Shown here: positions 20,583-30,060 of the stretch, in pieces
Layout: each line of letters begins with the position of its first letter
Numbering within the stretch: the stretch's first letter is position 1
From: JBQLZO01 sp052168315
Lineage (GTDB): Bacteria > Planctomycetota > Phycisphaerae > Phycisphaerales > UBA1924
NCBI GenBank assembly: GCA_052168315.1
Contig: JBQLZO010000050.1
Coordinates: forward strand, 124,001 to 188,000
Direction of reading: 5' to 3'
Length of the DNA stretch: 64,000 nt
Translations under genes and position numbers: made by a program
The notes under the pieces: model-generated
The model's database searches: none
What the model was told of the DNA's origin: nothing
The model's input: the letters and a program-made list of their open reading frames with translations, nothing else

Positions 20583-21239
20583 CTACGCCCCCGCGCCCTC
20601 CGCCTCTTTCAGCCGCCGCGCCGCACTCCGGATCCGATCCGAATACAGCACCGATCCGACCCCCAACCCCGCCACCGCCGTGCCGGCGATCGCGCTCAGC
20701 ACGATCAGCCCGATCCCCGACTCATACTCCATGAAGAGCATGTATAGACCGAACAGCGAGCCCAGCGCGCCGCCGGCCACGCCGCACGCGATCCCCACCA
20801 CCCCGCCCCAGCGGAACAGCCCCGCGTGCGACCCCCGCTCGATCACCCGCCGACGCTCGCGATCCGTGCTCACCTCATCGCCCATCCCCGCGAACCCCTC
20901 CGGGAGCCGCAGCCCGCACTCCGGGCACCGATCGCCGCTCATCCCCACCAGGATGTACCGGCACGCCGGGCAGTCGATCTCCGCCCGCATCGGGATCAGC
21001 AGGCGTGCCAGCGGGCGCGCTGCCAGCAGCATCGCGAGCCCCAGCACGATCGCCACGAACCCGGCGATGATCCGCCCCGAGTAATACGAGAACCAGAACA
21101 GGTCCCCATCGCTGATCCCCTCGATGAGCCAGGAACTCCATGGCGCAATCGAAAACAACATCGCCACAAACCCCGCCACCCGGAACACCGCCCGCGCCAC
21201 CAGCCTCATCCGAACGACATCCGCAACGCTTGGATACAT
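20583..21239 (-). CDS. Membrane protein with an internal zinc-ribbon
   Basis: 218 aa from the ATG at 21239. Four hydrophobic segments are visible: ARAVFRVAGFVAMLFSIAPW, IIAGFVAIVLGLAMLLA, GVVGIACGVAGGALGSLFGL and GLIVLSAIAGTAVAGLGVG. A CPACRYILVGMSGDRCPEC rubredoxin/zinc-ribbon motif sits between the second and third. This arrangement is recurrent in planctomycete unknown proteins. No function can be assigned. It probably forms a transcript with truA. Confidence 0.75.
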   Translation of the reverse strand: MYPSVADVVRMRLVARAVFRVAGFVAMLFSIAPWSSWLIEGISDGDLFWFSYYSGRIIAGFVAIVLGLAMLLAARPLARLLIPMRAEIDCPACRYILVGMSGDRCPECGLRLPEGFAGMGDEVSTDRERRRVIERGSHAGLFRWGGVVGIACGVAGGALGSLFGLYMLFMEYESGIGLIVLSAIAGTAVAGLGVGSVLYSDRIRSAARRLKEAEGAGA

Positions 21240-21324
21240 CGCCGCTCCCGCAAGGGGCCACCCACGCTCATACAAGGCCGCATCCCGCTCCCCATCCCGA
21301 TCCGCTCTGCCGCAGCGCCCGGTT

Positions 21325-22446
21325 TCAGTGGCCGAAGAGGTTCCGCTCCACGAACATCCCCTTGGCCTCGAAGTGCTCCAGCGCCTCGCCCACCGATGAG
21401 AAGATCTTCGTCGCAGTCTCCGTGATGAACGGCGAGGGGTGCTTCTTGGGCAGCCACACCACATAGACCTCCTTCGCGTGCTCGAACGCGTGCTGCAGCT
21501 CGCGCTCCACGCCGGAGGACAGCCCGGGCATCCCCCCCGGGAGCTCGGGCACCAGGCTCACGATCATGTGCGACTGATCGATGAGCTTGAAGTCCCGCAT
21601 GTAGATCTGACCATCGATATCCCCCGCGATGTCGAGCACCTCGCGCACGCGGACCTTCAGCGGCTTGTCGGCGGCCTTGGACCCGCCGAACGAGTGCGGC
21701 AGCGCCTCCACGAACTCGTGCCCCTCCCGCGCCGCCGCGATCGCGTTCTCCAGCAGCAGCTTCTCGTCCACATCGCCCGGATCGAAGGTGATGAAATGCT
21801 CGGCCAGTTCGGCCCGGAACCGGTCGATCTCCGCCAGCAGGTCCGGCATCCCCACCACATGGCTCATCGGGAAAGACGGATACACCTTCCGCATCTCCGA
21901 GCGGCAGATCAGGCGGAAGGTCGTCCGCACCGTGTCCTGGTGCCGCCCCCGCGCCATGATGTAGAACGGCTTGTGGAACGCCTGCGCGAGCATCTCCGTC
22001 GCGAGGATCTCCTCCTCCCGCCACACCATGCAGTCCTTCAGCGTCGCGTCGATCTCGTGGTCGCGGTGCAGCCGGTGGTGCACCATCTCGATGTTGTCCA
22101 CCAGGCATATGAACATGTCCGGATCGAGCTTCTCGACCTGGTCGAAGTCGAACGCCGAGAACAGCCCGTGCCGCCAGCGGAAGGTCGCGTGCGTGTTCAC
22201 GATCACATGCTCGTGCTCGCGCGACTCCGTGATCACATCCTTGAACACCGCCCGGCGCAGCGAGGACAGCCGCGACCACGGCAGGTCCAGGATCCGCCCC
22301 GGCGCGATGTCGCGCGCCTCGGCGTACATCATGTCGCCCACATTGCACATGTGGATCGACTCGCCCTGCTGGCCCGCCAGGTCGACCACCCGGCCCAGGT
22401 AATTCTTCTTGTCCATGCCGACCTGGCCGGTCACGAATGCCCGCAT
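21325..22446 (-). CDS. Archaeal-adenylate-kinase-like protein fused to a nucleoside deoxyribosyltransferase-like domain
   Basis: 373 aa. Residues about 1-215 follow the order of archaeal AdkA-type kinases: FVTGQVGMDKKNYL (P-loop position), HMCNVGDMMYAEA, VIVNTHATFRWRHGLF, DMFICLVDNIEMVHHRL and WREEEILATEMLAQAF. The P-loop is atypical: GQVGMDKK keeps the glycines and a Lys but lacks the GKS/T end. Residues about 250-373 have IYMRDFKLIDQSHMIVSLVP, SSGVERELQHAFEHAKEVYV and HPSPF, the order seen in nucleoside 2-deoxyribosyltransferase-like domains. A nucleotide-related role is inferred; catalytic activity is uncertain. Confidence 0.7.
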   Translation of the reverse strand: MRAFVTGQVGMDKKNYLGRVVDLAGQQGESIHMCNVGDMMYAEARDIAPGRILDLPWSRLSSLRRAVFKDVITESREHEHVIVNTHATFRWRHGLFSAFDFDQVEKLDPDMFICLVDNIEMVHHRLHRDHEIDATLKDCMVWREEEILATEMLAQAFHKPFYIMARGRHQDTVRTTFRLICRSEMRKVYPSFPMSHVVGMPDLLAEIDRFRAELAEHFITFDPGDVDEKLLLENAIAAAREGHEFVEALPHSFGGSKAADKPLKVRVREVLDIAGDIDGQIYMRDFKLIDQSHMIVSLVPELPGGMPGLSSGVERELQHAFEHAKEVYVVWLPKKHPSPFITETATKIFSSVGEALEHFEAKGMFVERNLFGH

Positions 22447-22616
22447 CGCGCGCTCCTCGATCGTTCGTCTGATCCCGTGATCGCCTCAGAGCCACAACGC
22501 GGAGCGGGCGCCGACGATCGACTCGCGAGTATAGGAAGCCCCCGCGACCACGCAGAACAACGCAAGGTCCCCCGACACCCCCGCCCACCCGCGCCCGCCG
22601 GACGCGCCGCCGGCCC

Positions 22617-24458
22617 TCACCCGCCCGCCGGCACCGCCAGCCCCCGGCGGATCCGATCGATCTCACCGTCGATCGTCTCCATCCGCGCCCGCAGCCCATC
22701 GCTCATCGCCCCGGCCGGATTCGCACGCAGCAACCCCTCGATCGTCCGCCGCTGATCCCGCAGCGCGCCCAGACGATCCGCCGCGCTGTTCATCGCCGCG
22801 ACTCGCCGGAGTTCCACACGAGGCTCGCCGCGCTCGGGACCCTCAACGCGGAACGCCATGCGATCGCGCGCGAAACCGGGAACGCCGTCAGGATCAACCC
22901 AGCCCCGCTCATCATTCCACACCCGCCCCCGCTGCCAGTTGTTCACCACGAACGCCCCGCGCTCCTGCAGCGGCTGCAGCCCGAAGGTGCCCTCGTGCCC
23001 CTGGCGCGGCGTCCGCGCAGCACTCACAAGCGTCGTCTCACGCTGGCCCACCGTCGCCGCGGCCCATCCGTACTCGGGCGTCTTCAGAGGCACCAGCTCC
23101 GAGGTCACACGATCAACCTCGACCCCCGCACGCGCCAGCCGACGCTTCCACGCGTTGTGAAGATCCGACATCATCGGGCCGGTCCCCGGCCCCGCCGAGC
23201 GAAGGTCTGCCAGGTTGCCCAAGGGCACACGCACCGTCAGCGTCTCGCCCGGGGTCATCACATCCTCGATCGTCGCTTCCTCGGCCGCCTCGATGTCCTT
23301 CTCGTTCGGAACCGCGCGCATCGCGTGCTGCACATTCCCGAGCAGCTGCCCCGCGAACATCACATCGCCGTTGGCCTCGAAGCTCGCATCCAATTCAGGA
23401 TGCTTGGCCTGCAGCCGGGTGATCTGCCGAAGGATCGCAACCCACACCGGGTCCGCCTGGTCCAGATTCGCCGGGATCCCATCCCGCTCGGCCCGCGCCC
23501 GCACCTGCTCGACCTCGGCCCGCGCCTTGGCCATCTCCGCGATCCGAGCCGCCTCACGCTCCGCCTCGATCTCGGCCAGACGCTCGGGCGCGAACGGCCT
23601 GCGCACGACCACCTCAACGCTCTCGCCCGGCTCGCGCGACAAGACCTCCGCACGCAGCTGATCCAGCGCATCCCGCGTCAGCATCGATCGCCCCTCCAGC
23701 TCGATCAACTCATCCCCAAGCCGCAACGAATCGCCACGACCAGCCGGGAACTGCGGAAACAGCTGCGTGATCTCGATCGGGACCTGCGTCTGGAACGAGG
23801 CCCCCACCGCCGCACGCGGCGCCACCACGAACCGAGCGAACGACACATCCAGCAGGCGGCTCCGCTGCTCCAGCGTCAGGCCGTCGCTCCCGATGATCTC
23901 CAGCAGCCCGCCCTCATCCAGCCCCTCAAACTCCGCCAGCGCCAGCGCCGCCGCACGCCGAACCCCGGCATCCGCCGAGTCCAGCGCCGCCACGAGATCC
24001 TCCACCGTCGCCTCATCCCCGAACCCGTGCCCGCCCTCCCCATCACCGGCATCCCCCTGGCCCCCACCGATCCGCGCCATCCCCGAAGAGCCCACCACAT
24101 CGAGCACGAGCCCGACGGTCAATTCCTCACGCGGCACCGTGTCCAGCAGCGACAGCCGCGAAGGCCCCGTCGACACCATCCCGAACCCCGCCCGCTGCCG
24201 GAGCTGCATCTGCCGCACGAGATCCCCATCGATCGCCTGCCGCAGATGCTGATCCAACTGGATCACCCTTGGGATCTCGCCTTCCTGGATCACGATGTCC
24301 TGGAACTGGATCCGCACCTGCGGTGCGCGCTCATCCGCCTCCTGCTGCGCCCCAGCTCCGGCGACCGCGCCAAGTGCCACCGCCGCCCCGACCACGCACC
24401 GCAGCGCCGCCGCCCGAATCCCCACCACCGCTCCGGATTCGCTTCGCCCCCTGCTCAT
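22617..24458 (-). CDS. Exported PDZ-domain protein with HEAT-like segment
   Basis: 613 aa from the ATG at 24458, which has a GAGGTGA ribosome binding site; a signal peptide (VVGAAVALGAVAGAGAQQ) follows. A HEAT-like helical pair (EDLVAALDSADAGVRRAAAL) lies near residues 145-165. A PDZ-like unit (GRGDSLRLGDELIELEGRSM ... SVEVVVRRPF) lies near 235-290. A Glu/Ala/Arg-rich coiled coil follows. The last 40 residues (ALRDQRRTIEGLL ... RMETIDGEIDRIRRG) form a second coil. No protease catalytic triad is seen. It may be a periplasmic scaffold; function unknown. Confidence 0.8.
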   Translation of the reverse strand: MSRGRSESGAVVGIRAAALRCVVGAAVALGAVAGAGAQQEADERAPQVRIQFQDIVIQEGEIPRVIQLDQHLRQAIDGDLVRQMQLRQRAGFGMVSTGPSRLSLLDTVPREELTVGLVLDVVGSSGMARIGGGQGDAGDGEGGHGFGDEATVEDLVAALDSADAGVRRAAALALAEFEGLDEGGLLEIIGSDGLTLEQRSRLLDVSFARFVVAPRAAVGASFQTQVPIEITQLFPQFPAGRGDSLRLGDELIELEGRSMLTRDALDQLRAEVLSREPGESVEVVVRRPFAPERLAEIEAEREAARIAEMAKARAEVEQVRARAERDGIPANLDQADPVWVAILRQITRLQAKHPELDASFEANGDVMFAGQLLGNVQHAMRAVPNEKDIEAAEEATIEDVMTPGETLTVRVPLGNLADLRSAGPGTGPMMSDLHNAWKRRLARAGVEVDRVTSELVPLKTPEYGWAAATVGQRETTLVSAARTPRQGHEGTFGLQPLQERGAFVVNNWQRGRVWNDERGWVDPDGVPGFARDRMAFRVEGPERGEPRVELRRVAAMNSAADRLGALRDQRRTIEGLLRANPAGAMSDGLRARMETIDGEIDRIRRGLAVPAGG

Positions 24459-24628
24459 GGTCACCTCGCGATCTCGGATCCGCCGGGCGCCCGCCCGATC
24501 AATCCGATCGGCCGCCGCCAGCACCCACGCGATGGTACCCGCCGCCCCACCCCACAGCCGCACACGGAATCCCCACATCCCAAACCCGATCAAACAACTG
24601 GTACAGTCCTATAACCTCAAGCGCCCCC

Positions 24629-25519
24629 TCACTCCACATTCATCACCTGTTCCTTGATCCGATCGATCGCGCCCTTGATCTCCACCGTGTCACGCGAAAT
24701 CTCCGCATCCGAAGACTTGCTCGCAATCGTGTTCGCCTCGCGCAGCATCTCCTGCGACAGGAACTCCAGCGTCCGACCGATCGCACGACCATCGTCGGAC
24801 CGCAGCAGCGCATCGAACTGGTCGAGGTGCGCCCCCAGCCGCGCCACCTCCTCCGCGATGTCCGACCGCTCCGCGTACACCGCCACCTCGCGGATCAGGT
24901 CGATGCTGTCGATCCGGACCTCCGCATCCGACAGCAGCGCCCGCACCCGCTGCAGCAGCCGGCTCTGGTACTCATCCACCACCGTCGGGACCCGATCCGC
25001 GATCCGCTTCAGGTGCCGCTGGATCGCGGCGTGATGCACCATCAGCTCCTCACTGAGCATGGCGCCCTCGCGCGTCCGCATCGACACCAGGTGCTCGCAC
25101 GCCTCGTCCAGCATCCGGTGCACCGCCACCCGCGCCCGCTCGATCCGCTGCTCATCATCCGACAACGGCTGCAGCACACCCGGGAGCGCCAGCAGCGTCC
25201 CCGCATCGAACCGCAGCGTCCCGTTCCCCGCGTGCTTTGACTGCTGCAATTGATCGATGTACCGGTCCAGCGCGCGATGATTGATGCCCATCGCCGCGGC
25301 CTCATCCAGCCCCTGCACCCGCGCGATCACCGTCAGCGTCCCGCGGTTGAGCCGCCGGCGAAGCTCCGACTCGATCTCCGGCTCCAGCGTCTGAAGCTCA
25401 TCCGCCAGACGCATCGAGCACTTGAAATACTTGTTGTTCAGCGAACGCACCTCGAGGTAGTAATGAACCCCGTCAACCTCGGTGCTGGCTTCGCCGAAGC
25501 CGGTCATGCTGCGGATCAC
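24629..25519 (-). CDS. yicC: YicC/YloC-family endoribonuclease
   Basis: 296 aa from a GTG at 25519 (VIRSMTGFGEAS), with GGAGG just upstream; most family members begin at this point. The N-terminal YicC-N domain carries SMTGFG and VEVRSLNNKYFK-like residues. The C-terminal DUF1732 domain carries REVAVYAERSDIAEEVARLG, FLSQEMLREANTIASKSSDA and IKGAIDRIKEQVMNVE, which is an almost invariant ending. Family members have been reported to cleave RNA. The gene is downstream of secG and tpiA on the same strand. Confidence 0.93.
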   Translation of the reverse strand: MIRSMTGFGEASTEVDGVHYYLEVRSLNNKYFKCSMRLADELQTLEPEIESELRRRLNRGTLTVIARVQGLDEAAAMGINHRALDRYIDQLQQSKHAGNGTLRFDAGTLLALPGVLQPLSDDEQRIERARVAVHRMLDEACEHLVSMRTREGAMLSEELMVHHAAIQRHLKRIADRVPTVVDEYQSRLLQRVRALLSDAEVRIDSIDLIREVAVYAERSDIAEEVARLGAHLDQFDALLRSDDGRAIGRTLEFLSQEMLREANTIASKSSDAEISRDTVEIKGAIDRIKEQVMNVE

Positions 25520-25626
25520 GCGCGAACCTCCGTGCCCGCCCGCCGACCCGACGCTCCGCACCCGACCGACCAGTCTTGACCCAACTGGCGACCCACCCGC
25601 CCGATCCCCCAACACCCCCGACCGAC

Positions 25627-26073
25627 TCATCCGCCCTCGCCACCATCGCCCGCGCCGCCGGCCTCCTCGGTCCCGGCACCGCCACCCGCCGGCGCGCCGA
25701 GCTGTCCCATGTCGAACGCCCCCACCGGCGCCGGAAGCCCCGCGCTCTCCTCGCCCGCCTCCTGAATCACGGCCTCCTCCGTCGGAGCCACCGGAGGCCC
25801 CACCAGGAAGTTCAGACCCACCGCCGTCGCCAGGAACACCACGAAAATGCCGATCGTCGCCGTCGTCAGCACATCGCCGGTCTTCGCGCCGAACGCCGTC
25901 TGACCCGCACCCTCGGGCCCACCGGCCCCGAACGCCCCCGAAAGCCCGCCACCCTGCGGCTTCTGGATCAGAACCACAAGCATCATCAGCAGCGAGATGA
26001 TCACAAACCCAACCACCGCCAGGCCGATCACCCAACTCGGAGCCTCGCCAAGCACCAGCATCGAACTCACCAT
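25627..26073 (-). CDS. secG: Protein translocase subunit SecG
   Basis: 148 aa from the ATG at 26073, with AGGGAAG upstream. Two membrane helices (WVIGLAVVGFVIISLLMMLVV and IGIFVVFLATAVGLNFLV) flank the conserved loop IQKPQGGGLSGAFGAGG. SecG stimulates SecYE-mediated export. The tail of about 60 residues is Gly/Ala/Glu-rich and longer than in E. coli (110 aa in total). Position directly downstream of tpiA is a common bacterial arrangement. Confidence 0.93.
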   Translation of the reverse strand: MVSSMLVLGEAPSWVIGLAVVGFVIISLLMMLVVLIQKPQGGGLSGAFGAGGPEGAGQTAFGAKTGDVLTTATIGIFVVFLATAVGLNFLVGPPVAPTEEAVIQEAGEESAGLPAPVGAFDMGQLGAPAGGGAGTEEAGGAGDGGEGG

Positions 26074-26165
26074 CGTCAACTCGCTTCCCTGGCAGTAATC
26101 CAGCCTCGACCGCGTCCGGGCGTCCTCCGCCCGCCGCGACACGCTCGAAATCAACGGGGCACAGT

Positions 26166-26951
26166 CTACGCAGACTCCCCCGCGGCGTGGGCGATGCCCA
26201 GGAAGTCCTCCGCGCTCAGCGAAGCCCCCCCGATCAGCCCCCCATCAATATCCGGCATCGCCAGCAGCTCCGCCGCATTCCCGGGCTTCATCGAGCCCCC
26301 GTACTGGATCCGGATCGCCCCCGCCGCCTCACGCCCGAACAGGTCCGAGAGCACCCCGCGCACGAACCCGTGGGCCCCTTGGGCATCCTCCGGCGTCGCA
26401 GTCTTCCCCGTCCCGATCGCCCAGACCGGCTCATAGGCGATCACCAGCTGGTGCAGCCGGTCGGGCGGGAACCCGCTCAGCCCTTTCCGCAGCTGCCGCT
26501 CGTTCACCCGGTCCGTTTGCCCCTCCGTGCGCTCTCCCTCCGTCTCGCCGATGCACAGGATCGCCTTCAGCCCCGCCTTCACCGCCGCCAGCAGCTTCGC
26601 GTTCACCACCGAATCCGTCTCGCCAAGCCCGTGCCGACGCTCCGAGTGCCCCACGATCACCAGCGAGGCCCCAGCATCCAGCAGCATCGCGGCCGACACC
26701 TGCCCCGTGTACGCGCCCGACTCGTGCGCGGAGACATCCTGCCCCCCCACCGCCAGCGACAGCCCGCCCCCCTTCAGCGCCGAAGAGATCGCATCGATGC
26801 TCGTGAACGGCGGGCACACCCCCACTTCCACCCGCGACATCGCCCCATCCGAGTCGCACCCCTTCGCGACCCGCAGCGCCAGGTCGATCCCCTCGCTCTG
26901 GCTCGTGTTCATCTTCCAGTTCCCGACAACGATCGGGCGACGGGTTGGCAT
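26166..26951 (-). CDS. tpiA: Triosephosphate isomerase
   Basis: 261 aa from the ATG at 26951, preceded by AAGGAGCG; an in-frame start 7 codons upstream is less likely. It interconverts dihydroxyacetone phosphate and glyceraldehyde 3-phosphate. Catalytic residues are in GNWKMN (Lys), IVGHSERR (His) and AYEPVWAIGTGKTA (Glu), and the phosphate-binding IQYGGSMKPGNA and GGLIGGASL are intact. It is the first gene of a tpiA-secG-yicC run and diverges from the alkaline phosphatase gene. Confidence 0.97.
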   Translation of the reverse strand: MPTRRPIVVGNWKMNTSQSEGIDLALRVAKGCDSDGAMSRVEVGVCPPFTSIDAISSALKGGGLSLAVGGQDVSAHESGAYTGQVSAAMLLDAGASLVIVGHSERRHGLGETDSVVNAKLLAAVKAGLKAILCIGETEGERTEGQTDRVNERQLRKGLSGFPPDRLHQLVIAYEPVWAIGTGKTATPEDAQGAHGFVRGVLSDLFGREAAGAIRIQYGGSMKPGNAAELLAMPDIDGGLIGGASLSAEDFLGIAHAAGESA

Positions 26952-27158
26952 CGCGCTGCGCTCCTTCCGCATCGCACTCCCACGCCGATGCGCCCGCAGT
27001 CTACACCCCGCCCAATCCCACGCGGAGCGCCGCGATCACCCACACCGCGCCCGACTGTTCACGAAACTTGGCGAACAACCGGGGTCGATGTTCGGCGGCG
27101 CCCGCACACCCTCGCTCTATCGTCCCGCGGTCAGGTCCACCCTCCGGAGCCGCCCGCG

Positions 27159-28676
27159 ATGTCCCAACCTCCCCAGAACCCGCCGCAGAGCCCATCGCCG
27201 CACGACCCGCCGCCCGGCCCGACCCCGAGCCGGCGCCAGTTCCTCGCCGGGATCGGCGCCACCGGCATCGCCGCCGCGGCCGCATGGCCCCTCTCGGCCG
27301 CACCGCCCTCCACCACCGCACCCACCACCCCATCCGAACGCCGCGCCGGCGCCCCCCGCGCCCGCAACCTCATCTTCCTCTGCTCCGATGGCATGTCCGC
27401 GGGCACCATGGGGCTCGCCGACCTGCTCATCCAGGCACGCCACAACCGGCGCTCGCACTGGTACCAGCTCATCGAACGAACCCGCGACTCCGACTCCGGC
27501 GTCCGCCGCGCTCTCCTCGACACCCGCTCGGCCAACGCCTTCGTCACCGACTCCTCCGCCGCCGCCTGCGCCTGGGCGTGCGGCGAACTGTTCGACAACG
27601 GCGCTATGGGGTACACACCCGACGGTCGCACCCCCATCCCGATCCTCCCCCACGCGCGCCAATCCGGACGCTTCGTCGGCATCGCCACCACCACCCGCGC
27701 CACCCACGCCACGCCCGCGGGATTCTGCTGCAATGTCCCGGGCGGACGCGATGCAGAGCACGACATCGCCGCCCAGATGATCGAGCGCCACATCGACCTC
27801 ATCCTCGGCGGCGGGCGCTCTCGATTCCGCGACCTCGACACCGCCTCACACGCCTACCACACCCTCACCACCCGCGATCAGCTCCTCGCCTTCATGCCGA
27901 CGCCGGACACGCCCCCGAGGCTGCTCGGGCTCTTCGCCGAAGAGCACATGGCCTACGACATCGACCGCAGCAGCGACGAGGCCATCGCCCGCGAGCAGCC
28001 CTCCCTCGCCGAGATGACCGCCGCGGCCATCCGGATCGCCGACGCCTCGCCCGCCGGTCGCGCGGCCGGCTTCGTCCTCCAGATCGAGGGCGGCAGGGTC
28101 GACCACGCCGCCCACGCCAACGATGCGCTCGCGCTCGTCCACGACCAGGCCGCGTTCGACGATGCCCTCCGCGTCGCCCTCGACTTCGCAGAGCAGCGCG
28201 ACGACACCCTCATCATCGCCTGCACCGACCACGCCAACGCCAACCCCGGGCTCACCGACTACGGACAGCGCGGCATCCGCGGGTTCGAGACCCTGATCAA
28301 CCAGGGCCGTCGCTCCTTCGACTGGGCCTTCCAGCAGCTCGGGCGCGAACCATCCCTCGAACGCATCGACGAGGTCGTCCGGGCCGCCACCGGCATCGCC
28401 CTCGAACGCGATGAACTCATCACCCTCCACCGCTGGCGCGGTGGCGTGCCCGTCGATCCCTTCACCCTCGCCAACAAGAACGCCGGCCCGCTCGGATCGG
28501 TCCTGGCCAACCACACCAAGGTCGCGTTCCTCTCGCCCAACCACACCGCCGATCCCGTCGAGCTCACCGCCCTCGGCCCGGGCGCCGATCGCTTCGCGGG
28601 CGTGCTCACCATGCCCGATGTCCACGCCGCCATGGTCGCCGCGCTCGGGCTTGAGCCGCCCCGCCCGATCGGCTGA
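27159..28676 (+). CDS. Tat-exported alkaline phosphatase (PhoA family)
   Basis: 505 aa from the ATG at 27159. A twin-arginine signal, SRRQFLAGIGATG, is near residue 25. Metal and catalytic motifs are LIFLCSDGMSAG (metal Asp), FVTDSSAAACAWACG (Ser nucleophile), QIEGGRVDHAAHAND (metal Glu, Asp, His), CTDHANAN and the late HTADPVELTALGPGADRF. It hydrolyses phosphomonoesters outside the cytoplasm. The family and location fit phosphate scavenging, possibly under the PhoB/PhoR-like pair of this window. An imperfect dyad (GTTC-N12-GAAC) lies in its upstream region, near 27056-27075. Confidence 0.92.
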   Translation: MSQPPQNPPQSPSPHDPPPGPTPSRRQFLAGIGATGIAAAAAWPLSAAPPSTTAPTTPSERRAGAPRARNLIFLCSDGMSAGTMGLADLLIQARHNRRSHWYQLIERTRDSDSGVRRALLDTRSANAFVTDSSAAACAWACGELFDNGAMGYTPDGRTPIPILPHARQSGRFVGIATTTRATHATPAGFCCNVPGGRDAEHDIAAQMIERHIDLILGGGRSRFRDLDTASHAYHTLTTRDQLLAFMPTPDTPPRLLGLFAEEHMAYDIDRSSDEAIAREQPSLAEMTAAAIRIADASPAGRAAGFVLQIEGGRVDHAAHANDALALVHDQAAFDDALRVALDFAEQRDDTLIIACTDHANANPGLTDYGQRGIRGFETLINQGRRSFDWAFQQLGREPSLERIDEVVRAATGIALERDELITLHRWRGGVPVDPFTLANKNAGPLGSVLANHTKVAFLSPNHTADPVELTALGPGADRFAGVLTMPDVHAAMVAALGLEPPRPIG

Positions 28677-28745
28677 CCCCGCGCCCGCACCCCTACGATG
28701 CCGCTCGCCGCACACGCCACGGCCAGCCCACCGAAGGACCCCCGC

Positions 28746-29765
28746 ATGACCGCAAGCCCCTCCACCCCAGAGCAGATCCAGCAGGCCGCCGACAAGTTCC
28801 GCGCCGACTTCCTCGCCGTCCGCGAGCAGATCGGAAAGGCCGTCGTCGGACACCAGAGCGTCGTCGATGGCGTGCTCACCTGCCTGTTCACCAACGGGCA
28901 CGCGCTGCTCGAAGGCGTCCCCGGGCTCGGCAAGACCCTCCTCATCCGCTCCCTCTCGGAAGCCCTCCACCTCGACTTCAACCGCGTCCAGTTCACCCCC
29001 GACCTCATGCCCGCCGACATCACCGGAACCACCATCGTCCGCGAGGTCGGCGGTGCCCGCGAGTTCGTCTTCCAGCGCGGCCCGATCTTCACCCAGATCC
29101 TCCTCGCCGACGAGATCAACCGCGCCACCCCCAAGACGCAGTCCGCCCTGCTCGAATCCATGCAGGAACGCTCCGTCACCGTCGCCGGCGAGACCCACGC
29201 GCTCCCCAAGCCCTTCTTCGTCATGGCCACGCAGAACCCCATCGAGCAGGAGGGCGTCTACCCGCTCCCCGAGGCCCAGCTCGACCGGTTCTTCTTCAAG
29301 CTCTCCGTCGGGTACTCCGGGCGCGAGGAACTCCAGGAGATACTCCGAAGAACCACCTCCGGGCACACCACCGAACTCAAACCCGTGCTCGATGCCGAGG
29401 CCATCCTCGCCCACCAGGCACTCGTCCGGCGCGTCGCCATCGCCGATCATGTGCAGGACTACGCCGTGCGCATGGTCCTGGCCACGCACCCCGGCGGGCA
29501 GTTCGCCACGCCCACCGTCAACAAGTTCGTCCGCGTCGGCGCCAGCCCCCGCGCGGCCCAGGCCCTCGTCCTGGGCGCCAAGTGCCGAGCCCTCGTCGCC
29601 GGTCGCATCAACGCCTCCACCGACGACCTCCGCGCGGTCGCGCTGCCCGCCCTCCGGCACCGCGTCGTGCTCAACTTCGAGGGCGAGGCCGAGGGGCTCA
29701 CCACCGACGCCGTGATCAAATCGCTCGTCGAGACCCTCCCAGTCCAGGCCCCCGCCGCCGCCTGA
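28746..29765 (+). CDS. MoxR-family AAA+ ATPase
   Basis: 339 aa from the ATG at 28746. Walker A EGVPGLGKTLL, Walker B ILLADEINRATPKTQSALLE, sensor 1 FVMATQNPIEQEG and arginine finger region YPLPEAQLDRFFFKL are all intact. The C-terminal lid (TPTVNKFVRVGASPRAAQAL) is typical. MoxR ATPases act as chaperones that mature metal- or VWA-domain partners. The usual DUF58 and VWA neighbours are absent here; glmS follows after about 295 bp. Confidence 0.92.
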   Translation: MTASPSTPEQIQQAADKFRADFLAVREQIGKAVVGHQSVVDGVLTCLFTNGHALLEGVPGLGKTLLIRSLSEALHLDFNRVQFTPDLMPADITGTTIVREVGGAREFVFQRGPIFTQILLADEINRATPKTQSALLESMQERSVTVAGETHALPKPFFVMATQNPIEQEGVYPLPEAQLDRFFFKLSVGYSGREELQEILRRTTSGHTTELKPVLDAEAILAHQALVRRVAIADHVQDYAVRMVLATHPGGQFATPTVNKFVRVGASPRAAQALVLGAKCRALVAGRINASTDDLRAVALPALRHRVVLNFEGEAEGLTTDAVIKSLVETLPVQAPAAA

Positions 29766-30060
29766 CCCCCCTCCCCCCCGATCCCCCCAATTGGTCTGGC
29801 GGTGTCGCCCGCGCGCCGGCGTGCCCCCTGCCGCGCCATCGCTCCGGGAATCACCGCCCATCCCGCGTTCCAGCGAGGTTCGGGACACGCCCGCGAACCC
29901 CCGCCGCCCCCGGCGCATACGGTCAGCATCGCCCCGTCCCGCCGCTGACGCGGGCGACCCGATCTGGTCGATCATGCCCTCATCCGGGCGCGACCAGACC
30001 CGGAGCCCCGCCGACGCGCCGCGATGCGCGACCGGCACACCCGGAGGAAGAGGCAACAGC
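29766..30060. other. Intergenic region moxR / glmS
   Basis: A 295-base GC-rich stretch without a gene. It likely holds the glmS promoter. I see no glmS ribozyme-like structure, only a strong Shine-Dalgarno (GGAGGAAGAGG) just before glmS. Confidence 0.4.

Noticed and set aside
29766..30060. glmS ribozyme upstream of glmS
   Set aside because: No recognisable pseudoknotted ribozyme core or cleavage-site context; the class is known mainly from Firmicutes.
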